Assembly (NCBI GenBank): GCA_018899075.1
Contig: JAHIIS010000098.1
Span: 1 to 8,336, forward strand
Direction of reading: 5' to 3'
From: Candidatus Omnitrophota bacterium
GTDB lineage: Bacteria > Omnitrophota > Gorgyraeia > JAFGHF01
Length of the DNA stretch: 8,336 bases
Position numbers and translations under genes: made by a program. The stretch's first letter is position 1. Each line of letters opens with the position of its first letter. Of the stretch, positions 1 to 8,336 are shown in pieces. The notes beneath the pieces are model-generated. The model was not told where the DNA came from and did not search any database. It saw only the letters and a program-made list of their open reading frames with translations.

Positions 1-136
1 GGGGGAATTCCCTGCTTTGTTTTTGTAGAAAACAAGGGGGGATATAATTTCCTATGCTATCAAGAGAATTCAGAAAATTCGATTCGGTTACCACCTCTTA
101 CATAACTCCCTACACCCACAAATCCCACAGAAATAG
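1..136. other. Non-coding left edge, no recognisable gene
   Basis: I find no convincing gene here. A plus-strand frame is open from the left edge for 34 codons to a TAA at 103-105. It is short, has no start in view and resembles no family I know, so I do not call it. Visible small features are a perfect 10-bp palindrome (GGGAATTCCC, 3-12), an AT-rich inverted repeat (TTGTTTT at 17-23 with AAAACAA at 29-35) and a TATAAT hexamer at 43-48 without a good -35 partner. The stretch could be the downstream flank of the replication operon or the start of another intergenic region. Confidence 0.5.
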
Positions 137-157
137 TTTTTGCCGAACGTGTCCGAC

Positions 158-191
158 AAAAATGGGACAGTCCCCTTTTTGGCAACTGTCC
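158..191 (-). terminator. Candidate intrinsic terminator of the gyrase-tRNA transcript
   Basis: Read on the minus strand, GGACAGT (191-185), a 13-nt loop and ACTGTCC (171-165) form a 7-bp stem. It is followed by C, A and five T (162-158). This is the expected shape of a Rho-independent terminator, about 80 nt after the tRNA 3' end. A competing inner hairpin uses the palindrome at 164-174 with flanking A and T runs (158-180), which could also terminate plus-strand transcription. The stem is only moderate and the T run is followed by G, so efficiency is uncertain. Confidence 0.45.
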
Positions 192-198
192 TGCTTTT

Positions 199-218
199 TT
201 GCCCAATGAATTGGGCAA
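199..218. repeat. Perfect 9-bp inverted repeat with 2-nt centre
   Basis: TTGCCCAAT at 199-207 is matched exactly by ATTGGGCAA at 210-218, with GA in the centre. A run of six T (195-200) overlaps its low-coordinate side. For minus-strand transcripts this reads as a hairpin followed by A residues, not U, and for plus-strand transcripts the T run comes before the hairpin. It therefore does not look like a simple terminator in either direction. A binding site or a REP-like palindrome fits better. Confidence 0.6.
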
Positions 219-234
219 CTACATTATGTAATCC

Positions 235-257
235 CTTGTAACTGCTTATGTTACAAG
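235..257. repeat. Perfect 8-bp inverted repeat just after the tRNA
   Basis: CTTGTAAC (235-242) and GTTACAAG (250-257) are exact reverse complements around a 7-nt loop. In the minus-strand transcript the hairpin begins 14 nt after the encoded CCA of the tRNA. No U run follows, so it may serve in 3'-trailer processing or be part of the neighbouring repeat cluster rather than a terminator. Confidence 0.5.
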
Positions 258-271
258 AGTGTCTGAATTGA

Positions 272-348
272 TGGCGACCCCAACCGGATTTGAACCGGTA
301 TCGAGAGCTTGAAAAGCTCTTGTCCTAACCAGGTTAGACGATGGGGTC
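272..348 (-). tRNA. tRNA-Glu (anticodon UUC)
   Basis: The minus strand gives a full 77-nt cloverleaf. The acceptor stem GACCCCA pairs with TGGGGTC, followed by discriminator G and an encoded CCA. The D arm GTCT/GGAC carries the GG pair in its loop. The anticodon stem AGAGC/GCTCT encloses the loop TTTTCAA, so the anticodon is TTC (reads GAA and GAG). The variable loop is 4 nt, and the T arm ACCGG/CCGGT has the loop TTCAAAT. The product delivers glutamate to the ribosome and, in bacteria using the C5 route, also supplies glutamyl-tRNA for haem synthesis. The gene starts 4 nt after the gyrA stop codon, so it is probably co-transcribed with gyrase and released by RNase P. A row of inverted repeats follows it. 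Confidence 0.97.
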
Positions 349-352
349 ATAG

Positions 353-2785
353 TTATCCCTCTTCCTTCTCTACTACTGAGGCGACGGAGGATACCTGGTC
401 TTTGGCGTTCAGGCGGATTACGTGAACGCCCTGGGAGTTTCTGCCCACGGCGCGGATATCCTTTACCGGACAGCGCACAACCATCCCGTTCTGGGTAATG
501 AGCATCACCTCATCCTGCTCGGTAACAGATTTAAGGCCGATGACCTCGCCGTTTTTCTTGGTTACCTTAATATTGATTACCCCCTTGCCGCCACGGGATT
601 GCCGGCGATACTCTTTAAAAGAACTCCTCTTGCCAAACCCGCCGCTGGTTACTGTAAGCAAGGTGGCATCGGGCCTGACTATCTCCATCCCGATAACTTC
701 GTCCTTTTTGCCCAGCCTTATAGCGCGCACACCCTTTGCGCTCCTGCCCATATCACGCACATCTGCCTCTTGAAAACGCACGGCCTTTCCCTCACGGCTG
801 GCCAGAAGTATCTCCTGCTCTCCGTCGGTAAGTACGGCAGAGATTAACTCATCCCCCTCTTCCAGGGAGATAGCCACAATACCCGCCCGGCGGGGATTGC
901 TAAAGGCATCCAGGTGGGTCTTCTTAATCAGCCCTTGTTTAGTAACCAGGACCAGAAACTTCTTCGGGTCGAATTCCTTTACCGGCACCCGCGCAGAGAC
1001 GCCCTCGCCGCTCTCCAGCTGAAGAAGATTGATAATTGCCTTGCCTTTGGAGAGACGTCCGGCCTGAGGGACCTCATGGACTTTGAGCCAGTGCACTTTA
1101 CCTTTATTGGTAAAGAAAAGAATACACTCGTGGGTGGAGGCAATAAAGAGGTGCTCGACAAAGTCCTCCTCTTTTGTCTCCATACCGCTGACGCCTCTTC
1201 CCCCGTGCCGCTGCTTGCGGTAGGCGCTTACCGGAAGCCGCTTAATGTAACCGGAATGACTAATGGTGATAATTACGTCTTCTTCGGCGATTAAGTCTTC
1301 TATCTCCAGCTCCTCCGCCTCGCCCACAATCTGCGTCCTTCTTTCGTCGCCGAATTTTTTCTTTAACTCTTCCAGCTCCTCTTTGATAATCTCCAGGACC
1401 TTCCTTTCGCTGGCTAAAATGGCCTTATATTGCTCAATCTTCTTAATCAACTCCAGATACTCCCGGTCAATCTTGTCGCGCTCAAGAGCGGTCAGTCTCT
1501 GAAGCTGCATCTCAAGAATCGCCTGGGCCTGTTTTTCGCTTAAAGAAAAATTCTTCATTAAGGCAGCCCTGGCAATCTGGACGGTTTTGGACTGCCTGAT
1601 TGTCTTAATCACCTTGTCCAGGTGGGAAAGGGCGATTTTCAGGCCTTCCAGAATATGCGCCCGCTCCTCGGCCCTGCGCAGCTCAAAGGTAGTGCGGCGG
1701 GCAATAATCTCTTTGCGGTGTTCAATATAAAGCTCGAGCAGTTGTTTCAGATTAAGCACGCGGGGCTGGTTCTTCACCAGGGCAAGCATAATTACGCCAA
1801 AGGTCTCCTCCATCTGGGTGTGCTTGAATAACTGATTCAGCACTACCTGCGCGTTCACCCCGCGGCGCAACTCCACTATGATGCGCATTCCGTCTTTGTC
1901 GGACTCGTCCCTTAAGTCGCTAATCCCCTCGACTTTTCTATCCTGGACAAGGCGCGTAATAGACTCGAGTATATTCGTCTTGTTCACCTGATAGGGAATC
2001 TCGGAAATCACAATCGATTCTCTGCCGCTTTTCTGCTGTTCAATGTTGGCTTTGGCGCGCACTTTCAGGCGGCCCCGCCCGCTAAGATAGGCCTGCTTTA
2101 TTCCCTCCCGCCCGCAAATAAATCCGCCGGTAGGGAAGTCGGGGCCTTTTATCAGACGCATTAAATCTTTTATTTCGCAATCGGGCTTATCGATAACTAA
2201 TTTTATTCCTTCGATTATTTCGCCGAGATTATGAGGCGGAATGTTGGTGGCCATTCCCACAGCTATGCCGCTTGAGCCGTTTACCAGGAGATTAGGAAGG
2301 ACTGCCGGCAAGACTGTCGGCTCCGTCAGGGATTCATCAAAATTTGGCGCGAAATTGACTGTCTCTTTCTCCAGGTCCCTGAGCATCCATTCGGTAATCG
2401 GGCTTAGACGTGCCTCTACATATCTCATTGCCGCAGCCGCGTCGCCATCAACCGATCCAAAATTGCCTTGGCCGTCGATCAGAGGATACCTTAAAGAAAA
2501 GTCTTGCACCATGCGCACCAGGGCATCATACACCGCTGTATCTCCGTGCGGGTGGAATTTCCCCAGGCAATCGCCAACTATACGCGCTGCTTTTCTGTAG
2601 GGCTTGTTGTGCTCGAGATTCAGTTCCTTCATCGCATAAAGTATCCGCCGGTGAACGGGCTTGAGCCCATCGCGCACATCAGGAAGAGCCCTACCAACTA
2701 TTACACTCATCGCATACGAGATGTACGAATCTTTCATCTCGTCTTCGATGTAAATAGGTATTATCTTTTCGCCCTTCGCATACAT
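353..2785 (-). CDS. gyrA: DNA gyrase subunit A
   Basis: GyrA is the DNA breakage-reunion subunit of the A2B2 gyrase, which introduces negative supercoils using ATP hydrolysed by GyrB. The 810-aa protein begins with the typical [31 protein letters not shown] block. The active-site tyrosine is Y122, preceded by R121 ([13 protein letters not shown]). The quinolone-determining stretch [10 protein letters not shown] is at 78-87, with Thr at 83 and Asp at 87. The coiled-coil and tower region runs to about residue 500. The C-terminal beta-pinwheel follows, with a GyrA box QRHGGRG at 525-531 and a related QSRGGKG at 729-735. The length is normal, shorter than E. coli (875 aa) because the acidic tail is brief. 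The gene starts 2 nt after the gyrB stop. I see no good Shine-Dalgarno sequence (AGAGGT lies 21 nt away), so coupling to gyrB is likely. The two GyrA-box-like motifs and the six-blade-length tail favour gyrase over topoisomerase IV. Confidence 0.98.
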   Translation of the reverse strand: MYAKGEKIIPIYIEDEMKDSYISYAMSVIVGRALPDVRDGLKPVHRRILYAMKELNLEHNKPYRKAARIVGDCLGKFHPHGDTAVYDALVRMVQDFSLRYPLIDGQGNFGSVDGDAAAAMRYVEARLSPITEWMLRDLEKETVNFAPNFDESLTEPTVLPAVLPNLLVNGSSGIAVGMATNIPPHNLGEIIEGIKLVIDKPDCEIKDLMRLIKGPDFPTGGFICGREGIKQAYLSGRGRLKVRAKANIEQQKSGRESIVISEIPYQVNKTNILESITRLVQDRKVEGISDLRDESDKDGMRIIVELRRGVNAQVVLNQLFKHTQMEETFGVIMLALVKNQPRVLNLKQLLELYIEHRKEIIARRTTFELRRAEERAHILEGLKIALSHLDKVIKTIRQSKTVQIARAALMKNFSLSEKQAQAILEMQLQRLTALERDKIDREYLELIKKIEQYKAILASERKVLEIIKEELEELKKKFGDERRTQIVGEAEELEIEDLIAEEDVIITISHSGYIKRLPVSAYRKQRHGGRGVSGMETKEEDFVEHLFIASTHECILFFTNKGKVHWLKVHEVPQAGRLSKGKAIINLLQLESGEGVSARVPVKEFDPKKFLVLVTKQGLIKKTHLDAFSNPRRAGIVAISLEEGDELISAVLTDGEQEILLASREGKAVRFQEADVRDMGRSAKGVRAIRLGKKDEVIGMEIVRPDATLLTVTSGGFGKRSSFKEYRRQSRGGKGVINIKVTKKNGEVIGLKSVTEQDEVMLITQNGMVVRCPVKDIRAVGRNSQGVHVIRLNAKDQVSSVASVVEKEEG

Positions 2786-2787
2786 AG

Positions 2788-5605
<2,818 letters not shown>

Positions 5606-5616
5606 TCCTTTTTGGC

Positions 5617-6714
5617 TCAGGATAACTGCATGGGCAAAACGATATAAATATAGTTTTCCTGCGCTCTGATTATTCCCGGGCTTTCCGATCCGGCCAGCTC
5701 CAGGCTCACGTTTTGGTCCTTGAGGCTCTTCAATGCGTCGATTAAATATTGGGGGTTAAACCCTACGGAGAATTCCCCTCCTTTATGCTCGATATCTATT
5801 TCCTCTCTGGCCTCGCCCATATCCGGGCTGTTTTTAGAAAAGACCAGCTTATCTTTAAACAGGTCGATTTTAATTGATTGCGAATCGGGAGAAGTCAAAA
5901 TAGCCACCCTTTTTGCGGCCCAGAGAAATCTTTCCCGGTTGACGACGATTTTGTCCTTACCCTCTTTGGGAATTACCTGTTCATAGCTAGGGAACTGTCC
6001 TTCAATAAGACGGGAGACGATTATGGTGTCGTCAAATTGAAAAGAGATCTGGTTTTCGCCGAAGACTATCTTTACCGTCCCCTCATCCCCCAAATTGCGC
6101 GTTAATTCCTGAATTGCTTTGATGGGGACAATTATCTCTTTTTTAAACTCTTGCGGCGACTCCATCTCTTTCTCGATTAAAGCCAGCCTTCTTCCATCGG
6201 TAGCCACAAATCTTATATCTTTCCCTTTAACTACAAAAAGGACGCCGTTTAGTATATACCTGGTTTCGTCGTGAGAAACCGCAAAAGAGGTAAGGCCGAG
6301 CATATTTTTTAACAACCGCTGATTTAAGGTAACGCTTTCTTTCTCGTGAAGTTTGGGTAATTTGGGAAACTCTTCTTTGGGCAGGCCCATTAACCTGAAG
6401 AAACATCTTTGCGATTCAATGGAAACAGAGTTGTTTTTTCTCACGGTCACGTCTATTTCTCCTTCAGGTAAATCTCTAACGATGTCAGAAAACCTTTTTG
6501 CCGGGACAGTGATGCTGCCTTCTTCGTTAATTCCCAAAGGAGAAAAGTTAAGCGAGATTCCTACATCTAAATCTGTAGCAGTCATATGGACTTTACCTTT
6601 TTGGGCCTCTATAAGAAAGTTGGAAAGAATGGGTAGTGTAGCTTTTACGGAAATGACGTTTTGGAGCGCCTGGATCGCCTTCAATAACGGTCCCTTCGAT
6701 GTCTTGAATTTCAT
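5617..6714 (-). CDS. dnaN: DNA polymerase III beta subunit (sliding clamp)
   Basis: DnaN forms a ring-shaped dimer around DNA and tethers DNA polymerase III and many repair and replication proteins to the template. The 365-aa length is standard and spans three repeated clamp domains (about 1-120, 128-245 and 253-365). Family signatures seen are the opening MKFKTSK..L..AI..LQNVISVKATLPILSN, ATDLDVGI at 46-53, TRYILNGVLF at 151-160, ATDGRRLALIE at 171-181, RLIEGQFPSYEQVIP at 235-249 and the terminal YIYIVLPMQL, which forms part of the clamp-binding pocket. ATG 6714 is preceded by AAGGAGGT at 4 nt, the strongest ribosome site in the window. The gene lies directly after the origin region and leads the dciA-gyrB-gyrA string. 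Confidence 0.98.
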   Translation of the reverse strand: MKFKTSKGPLLKAIQALQNVISVKATLPILSNFLIEAQKGKVHMTATDLDVGISLNFSPLGINEEGSITVPAKRFSDIVRDLPEGEIDVTVRKNNSVSIESQRCFFRLMGLPKEEFPKLPKLHEKESVTLNQRLLKNMLGLTSFAVSHDETRYILNGVLFVVKGKDIRFVATDGRRLALIEKEMESPQEFKKEIIVPIKAIQELTRNLGDEGTVKIVFGENQISFQFDDTIIVSRLIEGQFPSYEQVIPKEGKDKIVVNRERFLWAAKRVAILTSPDSQSIKIDLFKDKLVFSKNSPDMGEAREEIDIEHKGGEFSVGFNPQYLIDALKSLKDQNVSLELAGSESPGIIRAQENYIYIVLPMQLS

Positions 6715-6718
6715 TTTT

Positions 6719-6726
6719 ACCTCCTT
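6719..6726 (-). promoter_or_regulatory. Strong Shine-Dalgarno site of dnaN
   Basis: The minus strand reads AAGGAGGT, a full match to the anti-SD core, four A residues before the ATG at 6714. It fixes the dnaN start. It contrasts with the weak sites of dciA and gyrA, suggesting that the clamp is made at a higher level than its downstream partners. Confidence 0.9.
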
Positions 6727-6752
6727 AAACGGGTTTCTTTAATAAGATAAAA

Positions 6753-6770
6753 TAGTAGTTATAGTAGTAA
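6753..6770 (-). promoter_or_regulatory. DnaA-trio element and start of the DNA unwinding region
   Basis: On the minus strand, going from the DnaA box at 6791-6783 toward dnaN, a 12-nt G/C-rich spacer (6782-6771, GCTTCCCCAGGC) is followed by TTA CTA CTA TAA CTA CTA. The opposite strand, read 3' to 5', is therefore AAT GAT GAT ATT GAT GAT. The family rule for DnaA-trios is repeats of 3'-(G/A)A(T/A)-5' beside a box and a G/C-rich bridge; five of the six units fit. The DNA continues AT-rich to about 6735. In B. subtilis this element loads DnaA onto one strand to open the duplex. The DnaA in this window keeps the isoleucine pair (I198, I201) in a context like that used for trio binding there. Confidence 0.75.
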
Positions 6771-6782
6771 GCCTGGGGAAGC

Positions 6783-6791
6783 TGTGGATAA
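6783..6791 (-). promoter_or_regulatory. DnaA box next to the trio element
   Basis: Perfect TTATCCACA on the minus strand, pointing toward dnaN and the DnaA-trio row. It is the only box of the intergenic group in this orientation, and it is placed and oriented as the box that seeds the DnaA filament in the basal unwinding system. Confidence 0.92.
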
Positions 6792-6854
6792 GTCTATTAC
6801 TTAAATGAATCTATTGAATAACAACCGTAAAAGACTGTTAATAAGCCGGCTATT

Positions 6855-6863
6855 TTATCCACA
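6855..6863 (+). promoter_or_regulatory. DnaA box, first of a tight pair
   Basis: Perfect TTATCCACA on the plus strand. Only AG separates it from the next box, so the two repeat with an 11-bp period, on nearly the same face of the helix, which suits cooperative DnaA binding. Confidence 0.92.
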
Positions 6864-6865
6864 AG

Positions 6866-6874
6866 TTATCCACA
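6866..6874 (+). promoter_or_regulatory. DnaA box, second of a tight pair
   Basis: Perfect TTATCCACA on the plus strand. With the preceding box and its flanks (6850-6880) it forms a module that recurs upstream of dnaA at 8308-8336. Confidence 0.92.
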
Positions 6875-6880
6875 GGGATA

Positions 6881-6910
6881 GACCCTCCTAATTCCTTTAA
6901 AGGAGGGGTC
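6881..6910. repeat. Hairpin between DnaA boxes
   Basis: GACCC+TCCT at 6881-6889 pairs with AGGA+GGGTC at 6901-6910, leaving one bulged G (6905): nine pairs around an 11-nt loop. The loop region overlaps a perfect 12-bp palindrome, TCCTTTAAAGGA (6893-6904), so two folds compete. It begins 24 nt after the dnaA stop in the minus-strand direction. No T run follows, so it is a poor intrinsic terminator. It could slow dnaA readthrough, stabilise the dnaA mRNA end or bind an origin protein. Confidence 0.6.
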
Positions 6911-6919
6911 TTATCCACA
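6911..6919 (+). promoter_or_regulatory. DnaA box near the dnaA 3' end
   Basis: Perfect TTATCCACA on the plus strand. Together with its flanks it reads CTTATCCACAGCTTC (6910-6924), the exact inverse of 6792-6778, so the outer two boxes of the origin are diverging copies of the same 15-bp sequence. Confidence 0.92.
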
Positions 6920-6934
6920 GCTTCGTTTTATCCT

Positions 6935-8299
6935 CTACTCACTTTTTATTTCTATAATTAACCTATCGAGCAAATCTTTTAATTTCGGGTCTTTTTTCAA
7001 TTCCTTCCGGATCTTCTCGTAAGCATAGAGGATTGTAGTGTGGTCTCTGCCCCCGAAATATTCGCCTATTTCCGGCAAAGAAAAGTCGGTAAAAGTGCGC
7101 ACAAGGTACATCGCAATCTGGCGGGGGTAAACCACGGTCCGGTTTCTTTTTTTTGCCTTCAGGTCCAGGGGGCGGATATCAAAATGCGCAGCCACTTTTT
7201 TCTGGATAGCGTCAACAGAGAGTTTTTTCTCTTCCGATAACATATCTTTCAAAACAGAACGGGCCTGCTCCAGAGTAATCTTTTCATTAGTTAGAGATGA
7301 GTAGGCCACCACCCGGATTAGCGCCCCTTCCAGCTCCCGGATGTTTAACTTGACTTTATTGCCGATAAAAAAGACAACTTCGTCGGGGACGTCGATCTTG
7401 TTCTGCTCAATCTTCTTTTTCAGGATAGCGATGCGGGTTTCCAGGTCAGGCGGCTGAATGTCGGTGACCAGGCCCCACTCAAAGCGGGAAACCAGCCTTT
7501 CTTCCAGGGCCGGGATGTCTTTAGGGGGGCGGTCGCTGGAAAGCACAATCTGTTTATGGGCATCGTAAAGCGTATTAAAGGTGTGAAAGAATTCTTCCTG
7601 CGTTGCCTCTTTGCCGGCGATGAAATGGATGTCGTCGATTAAAAGGATATCGACGTGGCGATACTTTTCCCTGAAAGCCGGAGTAGTGCGGTGCTGGATG
7701 GCGCCGATTAACTGGTTGGTAAATTTTTCGCTGGAGATGTAGGTTACGTTAAGCCGGGGGTTATTCTTCAAGGTGTAGACGCCGACCGCCTGCATTAAAT
7801 GGGTCTTGCCTAAACCCACCCCCCCGTAGATAAACAACGGATTGTAGGAACGGGCGGGGGATTCGGCAACTGCCAGGGAAGCGGCATGGGCAAAGCGATT
7901 GCTGGGCCCGACCACGAAATTTTCAAAGGTATAGCGGGTGTTTAGTTCGAGCGGGCTTGCGGGCTGCGCTTGCGTCTGCGGGGACTTGCGGAAGAACCAC
8001 CGCTTTGGCTTAGGCGCTTCTTTCTTACCGGATGAAGCCGGCTCTGTTCGCACTACGACGAGTTCCACGGTTACGTCTTCTTTGCGGGCAGCCGACTTTA
8101 AGGCCTGTTTAATCAGCTCTAGATAGTGCTCTTTTATCCAGGTCTGAAAAAACTTGTTCGGGACTTCCAGGGTTAGCCTGTCTTGCGCAAACCCCTGCAG
8201 CTTTATCGGGCGAAACCAGGTCTCATAACTTTGTTCCCCCAGGGCTTCTTTAGTTGTGTCCAGAATTTTAGCCCAGAGTTGCGCGGCCGCGGTCTCCAT
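6935..8299 (-). CDS. dnaA: Chromosomal replication initiator protein DnaA
   Basis: DnaA is the AAA+ ATPase that binds DnaA boxes, opens oriC and helps recruit the helicase. It also represses its own gene in many bacteria. The 454-aa protein shows all four domains. Domain I (about 1-85) has W9 and [11 protein letters not shown] short, basic, proline-rich linker (about 86-118) is domain II. The AAA+ core begins at [15 protein letters not shown], with Walker [10 protein letters not shown] at 159-167, Walker B LLIDDIHF at 219-226, the SRF arginine finger near R272 and sensor [11 protein letters not shown] with R321. The C-terminal DNA-binding domain carries PRQIAMYL at 392-399 and the signature [11 protein letters not shown] at 416-426. 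The length is typical. ATG 8299 has AGAGGGGA-like purines just upstream and fits the family start. DnaA boxes lie 12 nt upstream, close enough to affect its expression. Confidence 0.98.
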   Translation of the reverse strand: METAAAQLWAKILDTTKEALGEQSYETWFRPIKLQGFAQDRLTLEVPNKFFQTWIKEHYLELIKQALKSAARKEDVTVELVVVRTEPASSGKKEAPKPKRWFFRKSPQTQAQPASPLELNTRYTFENFVVGPSNRFAHAASLAVAESPARSYNPLFIYGGVGLGKTHLMQAVGVYTLKNNPRLNVTYISSEKFTNQLIGAIQHRTTPAFREKYRHVDILLIDDIHFIAGKEATQEEFFHTFNTLYDAHKQIVLSSDRPPKDIPALEERLVSRFEWGLVTDIQPPDLETRIAILKKKIEQNKIDVPDEVVFFIGNKVKLNIRELEGALIRVVAYSSLTNEKITLEQARSVLKDMLSEEKKLSVDAIQKKVAAHFDIRPLDLKAKKRNRTVVYPRQIAMYLVRTFTDFSLPEIGEYFGGRDHTTILYAYEKIRKELKKDPKLKDLLDRLIIEIKSE

Positions 8300-8300
8300 T

Positions 8301-8308
8301 CTCTCCCC
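8301..8308 (-). promoter_or_regulatory. Ribosome binding site of dnaA
   Basis: The minus strand reads GGGGAGAG one nucleotide before the ATG at 8299; the GGGGAG core is about 3 nt away. It is a moderate site, close to the start codon and only 3 bp from the nearest DnaA box. Confidence 0.6.
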
Positions 8309-8311
8309 TAT

Positions 8312-8320
8312 TTATACACA
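8312..8320 (+). promoter_or_regulatory. DnaA box upstream of dnaA (TTATACACA)
   Basis: TTATACACA on the plus strand, fitting TTATNCACA. It ends 12 nt before the dnaA start codon. DnaA bound here could repress or tune dnaA expression, and it forms the upstream half of a bipartite origin. Confidence 0.85.
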
Positions 8321-8322
8321 AG

Positions 8323-8331
8323 TTATCCACA
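8323..8331 (+). promoter_or_regulatory. DnaA box upstream of dnaA (TTATCCACA)
   Basis: Perfect TTATCCACA on the plus strand, AG-spaced from its neighbour exactly as in the dnaA-dnaN region. The window ends 5 bp further on, so more boxes and the dnaA promoter may lie outside. Confidence 0.9.
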
Positions 8332-8336
8332 GGATA

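Larger units (their letters stand above)
137..257. repeat. Cluster of six inverted repeats downstream of tRNA-Glu
   Basis: Six inverted repeats lie end to end or overlap. (1) 137-148/151-162 is TTTTTG..AAC with GTCCGACAAAAA, two mismatches on the plus strand. (2) 158-168/170-180 is centred on GGGACAGTCCC and flanked by A and T runs, one mismatch. (3) GGACAGT 165-171 pairs with ACTGTCC 185-191. (4) TTGCCCAAT 199-207 pairs perfectly with ATTGGGCAA 210-218. (5) TACATTATGTA is a palindrome at 220-230. (6) CTTGTAAC 235-242 pairs perfectly with GTTACAAG 250-257. No ORF spans the cluster. A single terminator would not need so many. Motifs 2 and 4 resemble palindromes I recall as recurrent in genomes of uncultured bacteria, which would suggest REP-like or MITE-like elements; that is memory, not a search result. 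A structured RNA is the other possibility. Confidence 0.7.
6728..6934. other. oriC: Origin of replication (oriC), dnaA-dnaN intergenic region
   Basis: This 207-bp non-coding gap between dnaA and dnaN holds four perfect TTATCCACA DnaA boxes: 6783-6791 on minus, and 6855-6863, 6866-6874 and 6911-6919 on plus. It also has a DnaA-trio-like row at 6753-6770, an AT-rich stretch next to dnaN (about 6735-6770) and a hairpin at 6881-6910. Chromosome origins in many bacteria sit between dnaA and dnaN with just these parts. A further pair of boxes upstream of dnaA (8312-8331) makes the origin bipartite, as in Bacillus subtilis. A possible weaker box (TTATTAACA, minus, 6836-6844) has one mismatch to TTWTNCACA. 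I could not pick out a convincing dnaN promoter, though it should lie here if dnaN is not read only from the dnaA transcript. Confidence 0.92.

Noticed and set aside
20..48. Plus-strand promoter with TATAAT at 43-48
   Set aside because: The -10 match is perfect, but the expected -35 position holds only TTTTTG, and no gene follows on the plus strand.
1..105. Possible 3' end of a plus-strand gene entering from the left edge
   Set aside because: 34 open codons are within chance expectation over six frames, and the peptide shows no recognisable motif.
137..257. CRISPR array
   Set aside because: The repeats are unlike each other and are inverted pairs, not identical direct repeats with spacers.
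272..348. Integration site with a duplicated tRNA end
   Set aside because: No second copy of the tRNA 3' end and no integrase gene is visible in the window.
914..1294. 126-codon plus-strand open frame antisense to gyrA
   Set aside because: It opposes the GyrA pinwheel coding sequence and shows no start signal or domain.
6728..6934. A sigma-70 promoter for dnaN within oriC
   Set aside because: Several TTGT.. and TA-rich hexamers occur, but no pair had both good matches and 16-18 bp spacing, so no site is called.

Overview
The window is a bacterial chromosomal replication-origin neighbourhood. Every protein gene, and the one tRNA gene, is read from the minus strand. In transcription order (right to left) it holds dnaA, a dnaA-dnaN intergenic region with the features of oriC, dnaN, a DUF721/DciA-type gene, gyrB, gyrA, and a tRNA-Glu(UUC) gene that begins 4 nt after the gyrA stop. 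About 270 bp of non-coding DNA follow, dense in inverted repeats. No protein gene is visibly broken.

How the parts work together: DnaA recognises the DnaA boxes and opens the origin. DciA is the likely partner of the replicative helicase. DnaN is the sliding clamp. GyrB and GyrA form DNA gyrase, which removes the positive supercoils made by replication. recF, often found between dnaN and the gyrase genes, is absent here. Gene spacing is tight: dnaN-dciA 11 nt, dciA-gyrB 1 nt, gyrB-gyrA 2 nt, gyrA-tRNA 4 nt. This suggests one long transcript from dnaN through the tRNA. dnaN has a near-perfect Shine-Dalgarno sequence, whereas dciA and gyrA have poor ones and probably rely on translational coupling.

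The origin looks bipartite. Two DnaA boxes lie just upstream of dnaA, at the right edge of the window, and four more lie between dnaA and dnaN. Next to the box nearest dnaN, a G/C-rich spacer leads into a row of trinucleotides matching the DnaA-trio element of the Bacillus subtilis basal unwinding system, then into AT-rich DNA. This is the best functional signal in the window outside the genes.

The organism cannot be fixed from sequence alone. The GyrB is long (834 aa) and carries the Gram-negative-type insertion between the TOPRIM domain and the C-terminus. Its insert sequence, the dnaA-dnaN-dciA-gyrB-gyrA order, a mid-range base composition by eye, and the palindromes after the tRNA make me think of an uncultured PVC-type lineage such as Omnitrophota. 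That is an impression from memory, held at about 50%.

The least explained stretch is 137-257, where six inverted repeats are packed into about 120 bp after the tRNA. It may combine a transcription terminator with REP-like or other small mobile repeats.
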